In this document: positions 23,155 through 32,130 of the stretch, piece after piece | How the letters are laid out: each line of letters starts with the position of its first letter | Numbering within the stretch: position 1 is the first letter of the stretch | Program-made: the position numbers and the translations under genes | From: Streptomyces griseus | GTDB taxonomy: Bacteria; Actinomycetota; Actinomycetes; Streptomycetales; Streptomycetaceae | Assembly (NCBI RefSeq): GCF_900460065.1 | Contig: NZ_UAVD01000037.1 | Span: 1-64,000 of the forward strand | Direction: 5' to 3' | Length of the DNA stretch: 64,000 nt | Notes under the pieces: model-generated | The model's database searches: none | Seen by the model: the letters and a program-made list of their open reading frames with translations, nothing else | What the model was told of the DNA's origin: nothing

Positions 23155-25405
23155 TCCTCAGGGCGTAGTGCGCGCTGACCTGCGAACCGCTCAGCGTGGT
23201 CGGGTAGACGGCGGTCTCGTCGATCTGTCCGGCGAAGAAGTCGCTCGTCGGCCGGCTCGGCCAGCCGGACAGAGTGTCCCCGCCGACGCGCCAGTATCCC
23301 GGGTTGCCGTCATTGCCGGAGACCAGGATGTTCGACGCGCGCAGCTGCCCGTCGACGTACAGCGCCATGCCCTGCCCCAGGGGGCCCTGGGTGGCGACGA
23401 CGTGGTGCCACTGTCCGTCGTTGTAGGCGGAAGAGGTCGAGATGGTCCGTGCCCCGTTGCTCTGGACGCCGAACACGAGCCGCCCGTCGTTGCGCATGTA
23501 GACGTTCTTGTCCTGACGGGTGCTGTTCTGCTGCGTCTTGTTCCCGAAGCCGATGATCTTCCCGCCGTTCCTGGTGGTGGTCCTGATCCAGGTCTCCACC
23601 GAGAACCGGCCCGGCGCGGCGTGCAGCCGGTTGCCGAACGCGTAGTCGTCGGCGCCGTTGAAGCCGATCGCCGTCGAGGGCCCGGCGACCGCCGCCGGGG
23701 TCTGCTGGTAGGCGGGGCCGTTGCGCAGGAAGCCGTTGTTCAGGTTTCCGCTGCTGTCGTGGGCGAACGTCGACGTGCCCTCGTCGTAGCGCCAGTAGAG
23801 GGTCGCCCCGTCGGACCTGACCCGGGCCGGGTACGCCTCCGCCGTGCTCGCCACGGTCGCCGACTGGGCCGGGGACTTGGCGCTGGTGTTGGTGCCGTCG
23901 CTCGCGGTGATCCGGTACGAGTGGGTCTCGCCCGGGGCGACGTCGGTGTCCGTCCAGGTCAGCTGGGGCCGGTCCCAGAAGACCGAGTAGCCGGTCGTCG
24001 TGTGGACCGGGGTGTTCGAGCCGTCCTTGTAGATCCGGTAGGTCAGCTCACCGTCGTCGGTGTCGAAGCTGGTCTGCCAGTTCACGTCGATCCGCCCCGG
24101 GGTCAGCGTGGACAGGCTGACATTGGGCACCCAGGGCGATCCCGTGTCCGGACCGTCCGCGAACCGGGTGAGGCCCTGCTGCGGTCTGCTGTTGACGGTG
24201 GTGAACTCGCCGCCCACCCAGAGGTAGTGGCTGCCGCCGCTGCTCACCTGGCTCATCACCCGCGGTCCGACCGGCTCGCCGATGCCGTCGTTGGTGTCCG
24301 GGAACCACGGGAGCAGCTTCGGGTCGTCGACCGACTGGGCCAGCAGATGCTTGCGCGGCTGGTCGGGGAAGGCGCCCATGCTGGCGCAGTCGTGGGCGTG
24401 GCTGCCGCTGTAGAGCACGCCCGAGTGCACCAGCACCGCCTGGGTCGCGCCGAGGCAGGTGTCCCGCCAGCGCTGCTCGAAGTCGTCGAGGTCCAGGGCG
24501 ATGCGCCCGTCGAACACCCCGCCGCCGGTGCCCTCGTTGCCGGTGTAGAAGCCGGTGGCGTCGGTGGTGATGTCCTGGACCGTGGAGTTGTTGTGGATGA
24601 ACCCCGGGTAGGACTTGGCCAGTTGTCCGCTGGTGGCGTCGACCACGGCCAGCGCGTGCGTGTTCGTGCCGTTGATCCGGAAGAAGTCACCTCCGAGCAG
24701 CACGTGGCGCCCGTCCGGAGTCACCTCGACCGCCCGCGCGACCTCGTCGGCGTTGGCCGTGAAGGGCAGTAGCGAGGCTCCGGTCGTCACGGCGGCGAAG
24801 TGGCTCCTGGTCTGCCCGCCGACCGTGGTGAAGTCGCCCGCCAGATAGACCGTGTCGTCGGTGACGGCGAGGCCCCGCACGGTGGCCGAGACCCCGATCT
24901 TGAAGTTGTTGCGGACCGTGCAGGTCTCGGTGTCGATCGCCGCGATGTTGCTGACCCCGACACCGTTGACCGCCCCGAACTGGCCCCCCGCGTACAGCGT
25001 ATCGCCGTCCGGGGACAGGGCCAGGGACCGGACGGTCGCGGTTCCCGAGGAGACGGTGAAGGACAGCGAGCAGTCGGTGGGGGCCCCGGTCGCCGCGTCG
25101 AACGCGGCGAAGTTCACCGCGGGCTGTTCGTCCGTTCCCGGGGCGGCGGCGGGGGGCCGCAGGGTCGAGAAGGTGCCGCCCGCGTAGACGACGCCGTCCC
25201 CGGCGGCCATCGACCAGACGATGCCGTTGGTCTGCCAGGTCGTGAGGTCGTCCGCGGTGATGGCGACCGGTGGTGTCAGCGCCGCCGCCGGAGAGGTCCC
25301 GGCCGCGGTCGCGGTCAGGGCTCCGGCCAGCAGGCCGAGAGCGGCGGAAGCGGCCCGCACACGGCCGCGTCCTCCGGTTCTCCGCCCCGTACTTCTGTTC
25401 ATCAT
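23147..25405 (-). CDS. Secreted beta-propeller-FnIII-LamG protein
   Basis: A 752-residue exported protein. A twin-arginine-rich signal peptide ends at ~residue 42 (AAALT). Residues ~45-420 hold at least five repeats of the form Y-x-G-G-x-F-x-x-V-N/G-G (VYAGGTFSTL, LYAGGQFGAVNG, VYLAGDFTTVGGQ, VLLGGDFFRINGT, LWVGGEFTTVNS), the delta-60/DUF5122-type propeller. A fibronectin III-like domain (~430-515) follows, then a concanavalin-like LamG domain (~530-750; FSVETWIRTTT, WHHVVATQG, ALYVDGQLR). LamG and propeller folds commonly bind sugars or surfaces, so it may bind or organise the exported polysaccharide; this is inference. The ATG at 25405 or 25402 follows GGAG. Confidence 0.82.
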   Translation of the reverse strand: MMNRSTGRRTGGRGRVRAASAALGLLAGALTATAAGTSPAAALTPPVAITADDLTTWQTNGIVWSMAAGDGVVYAGGTFSTLRPPAAAPGTDEQPAVNFAAFDAATGAPTDCSLSFTVSSGTATVRSLALSPDGDTLYAGGQFGAVNGVGVSNIAAIDTETCTVRNNFKIGVSATVRGLAVTDDTVYLAGDFTTVGGQTRSHFAAVTTGASLLPFTANADEVARAVEVTPDGRHVLLGGDFFRINGTNTHALAVVDATSGQLAKSYPGFIHNNSTVQDITTDATGFYTGNEGTGGGVFDGRIALDLDDFEQRWRDTCLGATQAVLVHSGVLYSGSHAHDCASMGAFPDQPRKHLLAQSVDDPKLLPWFPDTNDGIGEPVGPRVMSQVSSGGSHYLWVGGEFTTVNSRPQQGLTRFADGPDTGSPWVPNVSLSTLTPGRIDVNWQTSFDTDDGELTYRIYKDGSNTPVHTTTGYSVFWDRPQLTWTDTDVAPGETHSYRITASDGTNTSAKSPAQSATVASTAEAYPARVRSDGATLYWRYDEGTSTFAHDSSGNLNNGFLRNGPAYQQTPAAVAGPSTAIGFNGADDYAFGNRLHAAPGRFSVETWIRTTTRNGGKIIGFGNKTQQNSTRQDKNVYMRNDGRLVFGVQSNGARTISTSSAYNDGQWHHVVATQGPLGQGMALYVDGQLRASNILVSGNDGNPGYWRVGGDTLSGWPSRPTSDFFAGQIDETAVYPTTLSGSQVSAHYALRNG

Positions 25406-25431
25406 TCAGCTCCGAAGGTGAGATTCGAGCT

Positions 25432-25447
25432 GCGGCCTTCAGGCCGC
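25432..25447 (-). promoter_or_regulatory. Leader hairpin upstream of the LamG gene
   Basis: GCGGCC-TTCA-GGCCGC forms a 6-bp perfect stem with a 4-nt loop, 27 nt upstream of the ATG. It could stabilise the leader or act in attenuation; no function is proven. Confidence 0.35.
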
Positions 25448-25471
25448 GGGTCCTGCCTCGCCCGACCGGAC

Positions 25472-25495
25472 GCGGCGGACTGTCCGGCCCGCCGC
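25472..25495 (-). promoter_or_regulatory. Second leader hairpin upstream of the LamG gene
   Basis: GCGGCGG (25472-25478) and CCGCCGC (25489-25495) form a 7-bp perfect stem with a 10-nt loop. It lies between gmd and the LamG start. It may be an extra leader structure or part of the gmd termination region. Confidence 0.3.
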
Positions 25496-25720
25496 TGGTC
25501 GGGGCGAGTGAGTAGGCGGAGCCGAGGCCCCGCCCGGTGCCGGCGCGGTGAGCTCCACCGGGGAACGGTGGAGACGGCGGTCGCGCCGGTGATCTTCCCG
25601 GACACGGGCGCGGCTGGCGCCGGCCGGGAGTCGGTGTGACCGACGGCGCGGCCCGGGCGCCGGTGACCGGCACCCCCGCGGCCGCCGTCGGTGGGAACGG
25701 CCGTCGGGCCGGACGGGGCC

Positions 25721-25753
25721 GCCGGGCGGACGCGCGGGAACGTGCCGCCCGGC
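25721..25753 (-). terminator. Candidate terminator after gmd
   Basis: CCGCCCGGC (25745-25753) and GCCGGGCGG (25721-25729) form a 9-bp perfect stem with a 15-nt loop. It begins 4 nt after the gmd stop on the minus strand. There is no U-tract. Confidence 0.5.
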
Positions 25754-25757
25754 CGGT

Positions 25758-26771
25758 TCACCTGTCCACCCGTACGGCGGCGCCGCTCAGCTGGTCGTCC
25801 AGCCGGCGGATGTCGGCGTCGACCATGATGCGGGCCAGCTCGCGCGACCTCACCTCGGGCTTCCAGCCGAGCAGCTGCTCGGCCTTCGACGCGTCGCCGA
25901 TCAACGCGTCGACCTCGCTGGGGCGTTCGTACTTCGGGTCGTAACGCACGTGCTCGCGCCAGTCGAGCCCCGCGTGCTCGAAGGCGAATTCCACGAACTG
26001 CCGGACGCTGACCCCCTCACCGGTGGCGACCACGTAGTCGTCGGGGGTGTCGCACTGGAGCATCCGCCACATGGCGTCCACGTACTCCGGCGCGTACCCC
26101 CAGTCCCGGACCGCGTCCAGATTCCCCAGGTGCAGCCGGTCCTGGAGCCCGGCCTTGATCCGGGCGACGCCCCGGGTGATCTTCCGGGTCACGAAGGTCT
26201 CGCCGCGGCGCGGCGACTCGTGGTTGAAGAGGATCCCGTTCACCGCGAACATGCCGTACGCCTCGCGGTAGTTGACCGTGGCCCAGTAGGCGTAGACCTT
26301 CGCCACGCTGTACGGGCTGCGCGGGTGGAACGAGGTGTCCTCGTTCTGCGGCGGCGGGCTGGCGCCGAACATCTCGGAGGACGAGGCCTGGTAGATCCGG
26401 GTCTCGATGCCGCTGGCCCGGACCGCTTCCAGGAGCCGGATGGTGCCGAGCCCCGTGACGTCACCGGTGTACAGCGGGGCGTCGAAGGACACCCGCACAT
26501 GCGACTGCGCGCCGAGGTTGTAGACCTCGTCGGGCTGGATGTCACGCAGCAGGTTCACCAGCGCCACACCGTCGGACAGGTCCGCGTGGTGCAGGACGAA
26601 CGAGCGCTCCGGCTCCTCCGGCCCCTGGTAGATGTGGTCGATCCGCTCGGTGTTGAAGCTGGAGGAGCGGCGTATGAGGCCGTGCACCGTGTATCCCTTG
26701 TCGAGCAACAACTCGGCCAGATACGAACCGTCCTGGCCGGTCACTCCGGTGATGAGCGCGGTCTTCGCCAC
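25758..26771 (-). CDS. gmd: GDP-mannose 4,6-dehydratase
   Basis: A 337-residue short-chain dehydrogenase converting GDP-D-mannose to GDP-4-keto-6-deoxymannose with bound NADP. Visible are GVTGQDGSYLAELLL (nucleotide loop), YQASSSEMFG (catalytic Ser/Thr region), YSVAKVYAYW (Y-x3-K), FNHESPRRGETFVTRKI, and the substrate segment KYERPSEVD. The GTG at 26771, behind AAGGGGGA, matches the family's M-A-K-T-A-L-I-T-G start; an ATG 48 nt upstream is less likely. The product feeds the divergent GDP-fucose synthase. No GDP-mannose synthesis gene is seen in the window. Confidence 0.93.
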   Translation of the reverse strand: MAKTALITGVTGQDGSYLAELLLDKGYTVHGLIRRSSSFNTERIDHIYQGPEEPERSFVLHHADLSDGVALVNLLRDIQPDEVYNLGAQSHVRVSFDAPLYTGDVTGLGTIRLLEAVRASGIETRIYQASSSEMFGASPPPQNEDTSFHPRSPYSVAKVYAYWATVNYREAYGMFAVNGILFNHESPRRGETFVTRKITRGVARIKAGLQDRLHLGNLDAVRDWGYAPEYVDAMWRMLQCDTPDDYVVATGEGVSVRQFVEFAFEHAGLDWREHVRYDPKYERPSEVDALIGDASKAEQLLGWKPEVRSRELARIMVDADIRRLDDQLSGAAVRVDR

Positions 26772-26885
26772 GATTCCCCCTTCTCTGCTGATCGCCTCGG
26801 CGGCGATGGTCACCGACATATCTGAATTAAGGCGTTCTGCGGCGAAGTGTCACCGCAGTTCCCTTCTGCTGGCACAATCCGAGCC
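26772..26885. promoter_or_regulatory. Divergent gmd/fcl control region
   Basis: A 114-nt region with an AT-rich patch (ACATATCTGAATTAAGG) around 26815-26831. A weak dyad with CTGCGG and CCGCAG arms 10 nt apart lies just to the right of that patch. These probably hold back-to-back promoters, giving balanced expression of the two steps. Confidence 0.3.
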
Positions 26886-27869
26886 ATGACGACCGAACTT
26901 CCCGTCCCTTCCCAGGAATCCGACCGCTCCCTACTGAGGCCGGGCTCCCGCATATTCGTCGCGGGACACCGCGGCCTGGTCGGTTCGGCGGTGGCCCGCC
27001 GCCTCGCCGACGACGGCCACGAGGTGCTCACCCGCGGCCGTGACCTCCTCGATCTGCGCGACGCCGCGCGGACCGGGGCGTATCTGAAGGAGGTGCGCCC
27101 GGACGCCGTGGTGCTGGCCGCCGCCAAGGTGGGCGGGATCATGGCCAACAGCACCTACCCCGTGCAGTTCCTGGAGGACAACCTGCGCATCCAGCTCAGC
27201 GTGGTCGCCGGTGCGCACGCGGCCGGGGTCGAGCGGCTGCTCTTTCTCGGCTCGTCGTGCATCTACCCCCGGCTCGCGCCCCAGCCGATCCGTGAGGACG
27301 CGCTGCTCACCGGCGAGCTGGAGCCCACCAACGAGGCGTACGCCCTCGCCAAGATCGCGGGAATCGTCCAGATCCAGTCGTACCGGCGGCAGTACGGCGC
27401 CTCCTACATCAGCGCCATGCCCACCAATCTCTACGGGCCCGGCGACAACTTCGACCTGGAGACCTCGCACGTCCTGCCCGCGCTGATCCGCCGCTTCCAC
27501 GAGGCGCGACGGGACGGGGCCCCCGAGGTGACCCTGTGGGGCTCCGGCTCCCCCCGCCGCGAGTTCCTCCACGTCGACGACCTGGCCGCCGCCTGCGTCA
27601 CCCTGCTGGAGGCCTACGACGGCGACGAGCCCGTCAACATCGGCTGCGGAGAGGACCTCACCATCCGTGAACTCGCCCGGACCGTCGCCGAGGTGACGGA
27701 GTATCGGGGAAGCATCGGCTGGGACACGTCGAAGCCCGACGGGACGCCCCGCAAGCTGCTCGACGTCACCCGCCTCTCCTCCCTCGGATTCACGCCGCGG
27801 ATCCCGCTGCGCGACGGCGTGGCCCGCACCTACGCCTGGTGGCTCGGCCAACTTCAGCCCGGACAGTGA
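26886..27869 (+). CDS. fcl: GDP-L-fucose synthase
   Basis: A 327-residue epimerase/reductase that turns GDP-4-keto-6-deoxymannose into GDP-L-fucose with NADPH. Motifs are GHRGLVGSAVARRL (nucleotide loop), AAKVGGIMANSTYP, LGSSCIYP (catalytic Ser), YALAKIAG (Y-x3-K), NLYGPGDNF and the sugar-binding WGSGSPRREFLHVDDLA. The ATG at 26886 is chosen over a GTG at 26847; the ribosome binding site is weak for both. It shares the divergent promoter region with gmd and faces the sugar transferase. Confidence 0.93.
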   Translation: MTTELPVPSQESDRSLLRPGSRIFVAGHRGLVGSAVARRLADDGHEVLTRGRDLLDLRDAARTGAYLKEVRPDAVVLAAAKVGGIMANSTYPVQFLEDNLRIQLSVVAGAHAAGVERLLFLGSSCIYPRLAPQPIREDALLTGELEPTNEAYALAKIAGIVQIQSYRRQYGASYISAMPTNLYGPGDNFDLETSHVLPALIRRFHEARRDGAPEVTLWGSGSPRREFLHVDDLAAACVTLLEAYDGDEPVNIGCGEDLTIRELARTVAEVTEYRGSIGWDTSKPDGTPRKLLDVTRLSSLGFTPRIPLRDGVARTYAWWLGQLQPGQ

Positions 27870-27871
27870 CC

Positions 27872-27905
27872 GTTCGCCGCCGGGAGGTGTCTCGCGGCGG
27901 CGAAC
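27872..27905. terminator. Bidirectional terminator between fcl and the sugar transferase
   Basis: GTTCGCCGCC (27872-27881) and GGCGGCGAAC (27896-27905) form a 10-bp perfect stem with a 14-nt loop. It begins 2 nt after the fcl stop and lies 34 nt past the stop of the convergent sugar transferase. Confidence 0.6.
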
Positions 27906-27939
27906 CGGCGGTGTCTGACGCATCCGCACCCTGCCGTCC

Positions 27940-29490
27940 TCAGTACGCCCCGCGGCCGTCGGCGACGGCGCGCACGGTGCGGGCGAGAAGTCCCATGTCG
28001 GCTGCCACCGACCAGTTGTCGACGTACCAGAGGTCGAGCGAGACGGTCTCCTGCCAGGACAGATCGGAGCGCCCGCTCACCTGCCACAGCCCCGTCAGCC
28101 CCGGTTTCACGGTGAGCCGGCGGTGCTCCCTCTCGTCGTACCGCGAGGCCTCCTCCGGCAGCGGCGGGCGCGGCCCCACCAACGACATCTGTCCCAGCAA
28201 CACGTTGACCAGCTGGGGGAGTTCATCGATCGACGTCCGCCGCAGCAGCCGTCCGACCGGCGTCACCCGGGGGTCGCCGCGCATCTTGAACAACGGGCCG
28301 TCCGCCTCGTTGCTCGCGGCCAGCCGCGCCTTGAGGTGCTCCGCGTCGGCCACCATCGTGCGGAACTTCCACATGGTGAACGGCCGGTTGTGCTGCCCCT
28401 GCCGGACCTGCCGGTGGAAGACCGGCCCCCGCGAGGACAGCCCGACGCTGAGCGCCACCGCCAGGAGCAGGGGGGTCAGGGCCAGCAGCCCCACCAGGGC
28501 CCCCGTGCGGTCCAGCACGTTCTTCAGCACCGTCTGCGGCCCCCCGCGCAGCGGCGGCGCTATGTGCAGCAGGGTGAGTCCGGCCGCCGTGACGGGGCGC
28601 ACCCGCTCGGCCGCCACCCCGGGCAGCTCCGAGACCACGGACAGGGCGACGCCCCCGTCGTGCAGCCCCCAGCCGAGCCGACGCAGCCGGTCCCCGGTCA
28701 GCTGGGGCCCGGGAGCCACCAGCACCAGGTCCGCCGCGTGCGCGTAGACCCCGCCGAGCACCGTCGACACGTCGTCGTCGGCCGGGCAGCCCGCGAGGCG
28801 CCCCGGCACCTGCACCCCGTCCAGCTCCAGCCGGGCGGTGCCCACGGGTATGGCCGCGACCAGGCGGTAGTCGTGGTCCGTACGGGAGTTGAGTAACTCC
28901 GCCGCCCGGCCCACGGCCGAGGCCTCGCCGACCAGGAGCACCCGGCGGGCCCGGTGGCCCCGTCGCCCGGACCGCTGCCACCGGCGCACCCCCGCCACCG
29001 CCGTGGCGATGAGCAGCCCCGGTGTCACGGCCACGACGGCCGTGGCCGGGTCCACCGGGGCGTCCGCCGCCGTGTGCAGGACGGCCAGCAGTCCGATGAG
29101 CACGAGCCAGTCCCCGACGGAACCGAGCGCGCCGCCGGGTCCGGTCCCCGGCCGGTCGGTGTACCGCCCCCGGACGCCGCGCAGCCCGGCCCAGACCAGC
29201 CCCGCCACCGCCGCGGCCGCCATCGGGCGCGGCTGGTCGCCGGCGCGCAGCAGCAGCCAGGCCGGACCGGCCAGACCCAGCAGGTCGGTCAGTGCGGCGA
29301 GGGCCGGGCCGGGCGCCGGCTTTCGCCGGGACGGTGCCCGGCCGGCCGGGTCGCGCTGTGCTGTCGGGGCCCTCCACAGCTGTTCCAGGGCCGCCGTGCG
29401 GTTCCGGGACGCGGCGGTGCGGGGGCGCGGCGCACCCCGGAGCCCCACCGGTCCGGATAGGTCGGTATCAGGTATTTCGACATGCCCCAT
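27940..29490 (-). CDS. Polyprenyl glycosylphosphotransferase (exopolysaccharide initiation)
   Basis: A 516-residue enzyme that starts the repeat unit by transferring sugar-1-phosphate from a UDP-sugar to undecaprenyl phosphate. The N-terminal part has four hydrophobic segments (WLLLRAGDQ region on) and a nucleotide-binding-like cytoplasmic portion (RVLLVGEASAVGRAAEL). The C-terminal bacterial sugar transferase domain has KFRTMVADAEHLKARL, FKMRGDPRVTPVGR-LLRRTSIDELPQL and MSLVGPRPPLPEE, then LTVKPGLTGLWQVSGRS. The ATG at 29490 follows GGGGGG; a GTG 15 nt upstream is an alternative. It closes the polysaccharide locus. Confidence 0.9.
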   Translation of the reverse strand: MGHVEIPDTDLSGPVGLRGAPRPRTAASRNRTAALEQLWRAPTAQRDPAGRAPSRRKPAPGPALAALTDLLGLAGPAWLLLRAGDQPRPMAAAAVAGLVWAGLRGVRGRYTDRPGTGPGGALGSVGDWLVLIGLLAVLHTAADAPVDPATAVVAVTPGLLIATAVAGVRRWQRSGRRGHRARRVLLVGEASAVGRAAELLNSRTDHDYRLVAAIPVGTARLELDGVQVPGRLAGCPADDDVSTVLGGVYAHAADLVLVAPGPQLTGDRLRRLGWGLHDGGVALSVVSELPGVAAERVRPVTAAGLTLLHIAPPLRGGPQTVLKNVLDRTGALVGLLALTPLLLAVALSVGLSSRGPVFHRQVRQGQHNRPFTMWKFRTMVADAEHLKARLAASNEADGPLFKMRGDPRVTPVGRLLRRTSIDELPQLVNVLLGQMSLVGPRPPLPEEASRYDEREHRRLTVKPGLTGLWQVSGRSDLSWQETVSLDLWYVDNWSVAADMGLLARTVRAVADGRGAY

Positions 29491-29611
29491 GAACCCCCCA
29501 GTCACAGTCGCACCCCCACAAACGCGACGCATCCGCCGATCCCATGGACTGACGGATGCGCCCTCGCTCGGTGCACGATATCCACACACGTGCCATTTCG
29601 CTGGAGTTCTC

Positions 29612-29785
29612 GTGAAGTTCAGACGGCTCGGCCCAGACGGCTCCGATCGGCCGGAACCGTCCGATGTCGCCTTGTGGGTACGGATGTTGATGGAGCGACA
29701 GATCGGTAAGCGCTTGTGCGCGGCGGCGTCGGGGGGCGTCCTGCGGAGGCCGCGGCTCCGGTGTGCTCCGGCGGGAACGCGCTAA
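29612..29785 (+). CDS. Possible small Arg-rich ORF, doubtful
   Basis: GTG at 29612 has GGAG 5 nt upstream, and the 57-residue frame (begins MKFRRLGPDGSDRPEP) ends with TAA at the foot of the terminator hairpin. The protein is Arg-rich and the codon third positions are less GC-biased than in neighbouring genes. I recognise no family. It may be chance. Confidence 0.2.
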   Translation: MKFRRLGPDGSDRPEPSDVALWVRMLMERQIGKRLCAAASGGVLRRPRLRCAPAGTR

Positions 29786-29819
29786 CCCCCTGGCAGGAGC
29801 CGTGCCCGGCCAGGGGGTT
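29784..29819. terminator. Strong hairpin terminator after the wall-anchored protein
   Basis: AACCCCCTGGC (29784-29794) and GCCAGGGGGTT (29809-29819) form an 11-bp perfect stem with a 14-nt loop, 47 nt beyond the stop of the minus-strand gene. Confidence 0.7.
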
Positions 29820-29866
29820 CGCGGACGCGCCCGCCCGCCCGGGGGTCCGGGCGTGGCGCTTCAGGG

Positions 29867-32104
29867 TCAGAACGCGCCGTCCGTGCGCCTCCTGGTGCGC
29901 CGGTGGATCAGCAGGCCGCCGCCAACGAGGGCTGCTGCCACGAGAGTTGCGGACATCACAGTGACCCCGGTGGCGGCCAGGCTGCCGCCGCCGGACGTGG
30001 TCGAGGTCCCGGTGCCGCCGGCGGCACCGCCGCCGACCGTGGATCCGGCGCCGCCGGACGCACCGGCTCCGCCGGCCGTGCCCCCGGAGCCGGAGCCCCC
30101 GGTGCCGGATCCGCCGCCCGACCGGGTGCCGCCGTCGCCTCCGGCCGTCCCGCTGCCTGTCGTGCCGTCCCCTGTCGTGCCGCCGGTCGAGGTGTCACCG
30201 CCGCCGCTGTCGCCGCCCGTCCCCCCGCCGGTGGCCGCCGCCGTGACGGTGAGCGTCACGGCGGAGGTGCGGGTGGTGCCGGCGTCGTTGCGGAACTCGG
30301 CGCGGTAGCGGTAGCCGTCCTGCGCGGTCCTCGCGGTGAACGTGAGGCCCGGACCGGTCGCGCCCTCGACGTCCTTCCAGGTCTGCGAGCCATCGGCGCT
30401 GACCTGCCAGCGGACCGCGGGCTCGGGAGAGCCCTCGGCCGCCGCGGTGAGGGTGACTTCCTCACCGTCCTCGGCCGCCAGGTCGGCGGGCGCACGGGTC
30501 ACCAGCGGTGAGATCTGCCGGACCAGCTTGGTGATCCGGCCCTCGGCGGGGTTCGTCACGAAGACGGTGGCCCCGCCCGGTTCGACGGCGAGCGAGGCCG
30601 ATCCGGACTGGGAGTGGTTTCCGGGCAGCGACAGGTCCTTCGCGGCGGGGGTGAAGTCCTCGGTGTCGTACACGGTCAGCGTGCCGTTGTTGTCATTGGC
30701 CGGATCGGAGAGGTCCCCGCCGTCCTGCCAGACGACGTAGGCCCGGCCCGTCTCCTCGTCGAAGGCGGCGTCGCGGGCCAGGTCCGCGCCCACGAGCGTC
30801 CTGAGCAGTCTGCCCGCCGCGTCGAAGACGAGCACGGACCGGCCGACGCCCACCCAGACCGCGCCGGTGGCCGGGTCCGCCTCGGTGAATCCGGTCAGGC
30901 CCTGGGCGCCGGGCAGTGCGAAGTCCGCGGTGACCTCGAACGACGCGAGGTCCACCCGGTGCAGCCGGCCGGCCGCGAAGTCGGTGAACCAGATCGCGCC
31001 CCGGGCGGGATCGGCGGCGAACTGCGCCCCGCCCGGGAGTGTGACGCTCCGGGTCGCCGCGCCGGTGGCCCGCTCGATCTCGGAGAGCTTCGCGCCCTGG
31101 GCGACCAGCACCGTGCCGGGGGTCGTGCCGGGGGCGATGTCGGTGATGGTGGATCCGGTGAGCCAGACGCCCGAGGCCTTCTCGTCACCGGCCTTGGCGC
31201 TGCCGACGCCCCGCAGCGGGTAGTTGTAGACGACGCCGTCGCCCGGCAGCGGTCCCGCGATGCGGGCGGCCGTCGAGGCGCGCATCTCTCCGGTGGGTCC
31301 GGGCGCCTGGCTGGTCCAGCTTTCCGACTTCCCGTCCCGCGGGTTCAGCACGTGCAGGCCGCGCTCGTCGACGTCCGCGGTGTCGGGGAGGTTGTCCGCT
31401 CCGACGTACAGCTTCTTCGACGCGGGGTGCAGCAGCAGGTCCAGCGGCTTGCCCGCCGAGGTGAAGTCCGCGGCGGGCTTGTACGAGACGGTCCCCGCGG
31501 GCACGTCGACGCCCTCGCCGCCCGGTTCGCCCGGCTCCTGGCCCGCGAAGGCGACGGGTATGCGGACGTCCTGCGACCGGTCGCCACTGGAGCGGTGGTC
31601 GGCCCGGGTGACCAGTGAGCAGGCCACCTCGGCGCAGTCGAGGCCGTCGCCCTTGGCCGAGATCTCGATCTCCACGTCGAAGGTTCCGCCGGGCCCGAAG
31701 GCCCGGGCCAGATCGCCCTCGTACGGGTCGCCCGCCGGCACGATCCACTGCGAGGTCTTCGAGCCGCCGCTCATGTCCGCGCCCCCGAGACAGGGGGAGG
31801 GCACCCGGTTGTCGCCGTTGTCCTTGCACAGGGCGACGTAGATGCCCGACTTCTGGCCGTACCCCTCGCCGGTGACCCGGACCTTCTCACCGGCCGGGTC
31901 GAGCCCGGTGGTGGCCGAGACGGTCAGCTTCTGCCCCTGGGGGCCGGTGGCCGTCTTCGGGGTGCCGGCGTCGGCGCTGACCGCCGCGCCGGTGGGGACC
32001 GCCGCGAGCAGCAGGGCGGCGACGGCGGCCGTACCCGCCCGGCGCCCGAGTCTGCGGCGGCCGGTCGGCGGGGAGCCGGGAGCGGTGCCCGGAGTGGATG
32101 TCAT
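29867..32104 (-). CDS. Sortase-anchored protein with neocarzinostatin-like, propeller-like and Ig-like domains
   Basis: A 745-residue exported wall protein. The signal peptide ends near residue 45. Residues ~45-185 form a domain with four cysteines (ALCKDNGDN to SPCLGG; DCAEVACSLVTRADH) like neocarzinostatin apoproteins, whose C-x4-C loop it matches. Next is a ~340-residue propeller-like part (KLYVGADNL, AIWFTDFAAGRLHRVDL), an Ig-like domain (~535-625; APADLAAEDGEEVTLTAAA), a Gly/Ser/Thr linker and the LAATG motif (~709) with TM and RRTRRR tail, a class E sortase signal. The ATG at 32104 follows GAGGA with 6 nt spacing; a GTG 15 nt upstream is less likely. It is downstream of the small iron-box protein and shares its N-terminal domain. 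Confidence 0.82.
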   Translation of the reverse strand: MTSTPGTAPGSPPTGRRRLGRRAGTAAVAALLLAAVPTGAAVSADAGTPKTATGPQGQKLTVSATTGLDPAGEKVRVTGEGYGQKSGIYVALCKDNGDNRVPSPCLGGADMSGGSKTSQWIVPAGDPYEGDLARAFGPGGTFDVEIEISAKGDGLDCAEVACSLVTRADHRSSGDRSQDVRIPVAFAGQEPGEPGGEGVDVPAGTVSYKPAADFTSAGKPLDLLLHPASKKLYVGADNLPDTADVDERGLHVLNPRDGKSESWTSQAPGPTGEMRASTAARIAGPLPGDGVVYNYPLRGVGSAKAGDEKASGVWLTGSTITDIAPGTTPGTVLVAQGAKLSEIERATGAATRSVTLPGGAQFAADPARGAIWFTDFAAGRLHRVDLASFEVTADFALPGAQGLTGFTEADPATGAVWVGVGRSVLVFDAAGRLLRTLVGADLARDAAFDEETGRAYVVWQDGGDLSDPANDNNGTLTVYDTEDFTPAAKDLSLPGNHSQSGSASLAVEPGGATVFVTNPAEGRITKLVRQISPLVTRAPADLAAEDGEEVTLTAAAEGSPEPAVRWQVSADGSQTWKDVEGATGPGLTFTARTAQDGYRYRAEFRNDAGTTRTSAVTLTVTAAATGGGTGGDSGGGDTSTGGTTGDGTTGSGTAGGDGGTRSGGGSGTGGSGSGGTAGGAGASGGAGSTVGGGAAGGTGTSTTSGGGSLAATGVTVMSATLVAAALVGGGLLIHRRTRRRTDGAF

Positions 32105-32130
32105 GTCATTCCTCGTCACGACGCAGGGGA

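Larger units (their letters stand above)
25406..25757. other. Gene-free region between the LamG gene and gmd
   Basis: These 352 nt hold the promoter region of the LamG/lipoprotein/GT2 transcript and the terminator of gmd. Two leader hairpins and one terminator-like repeat are listed separately. I see no convincing ORF. Confidence 0.6.
29491..29866. other. Gene-free region with a doubtful small ORF
   Basis: These 376 nt separate the sugar transferase from the wall-anchored protein. The region contains the sugar-transferase promoter zone, a possible 57-codon ORF on the plus strand and a strong hairpin, both listed separately. Nothing else is recognisable. Confidence 0.5.
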
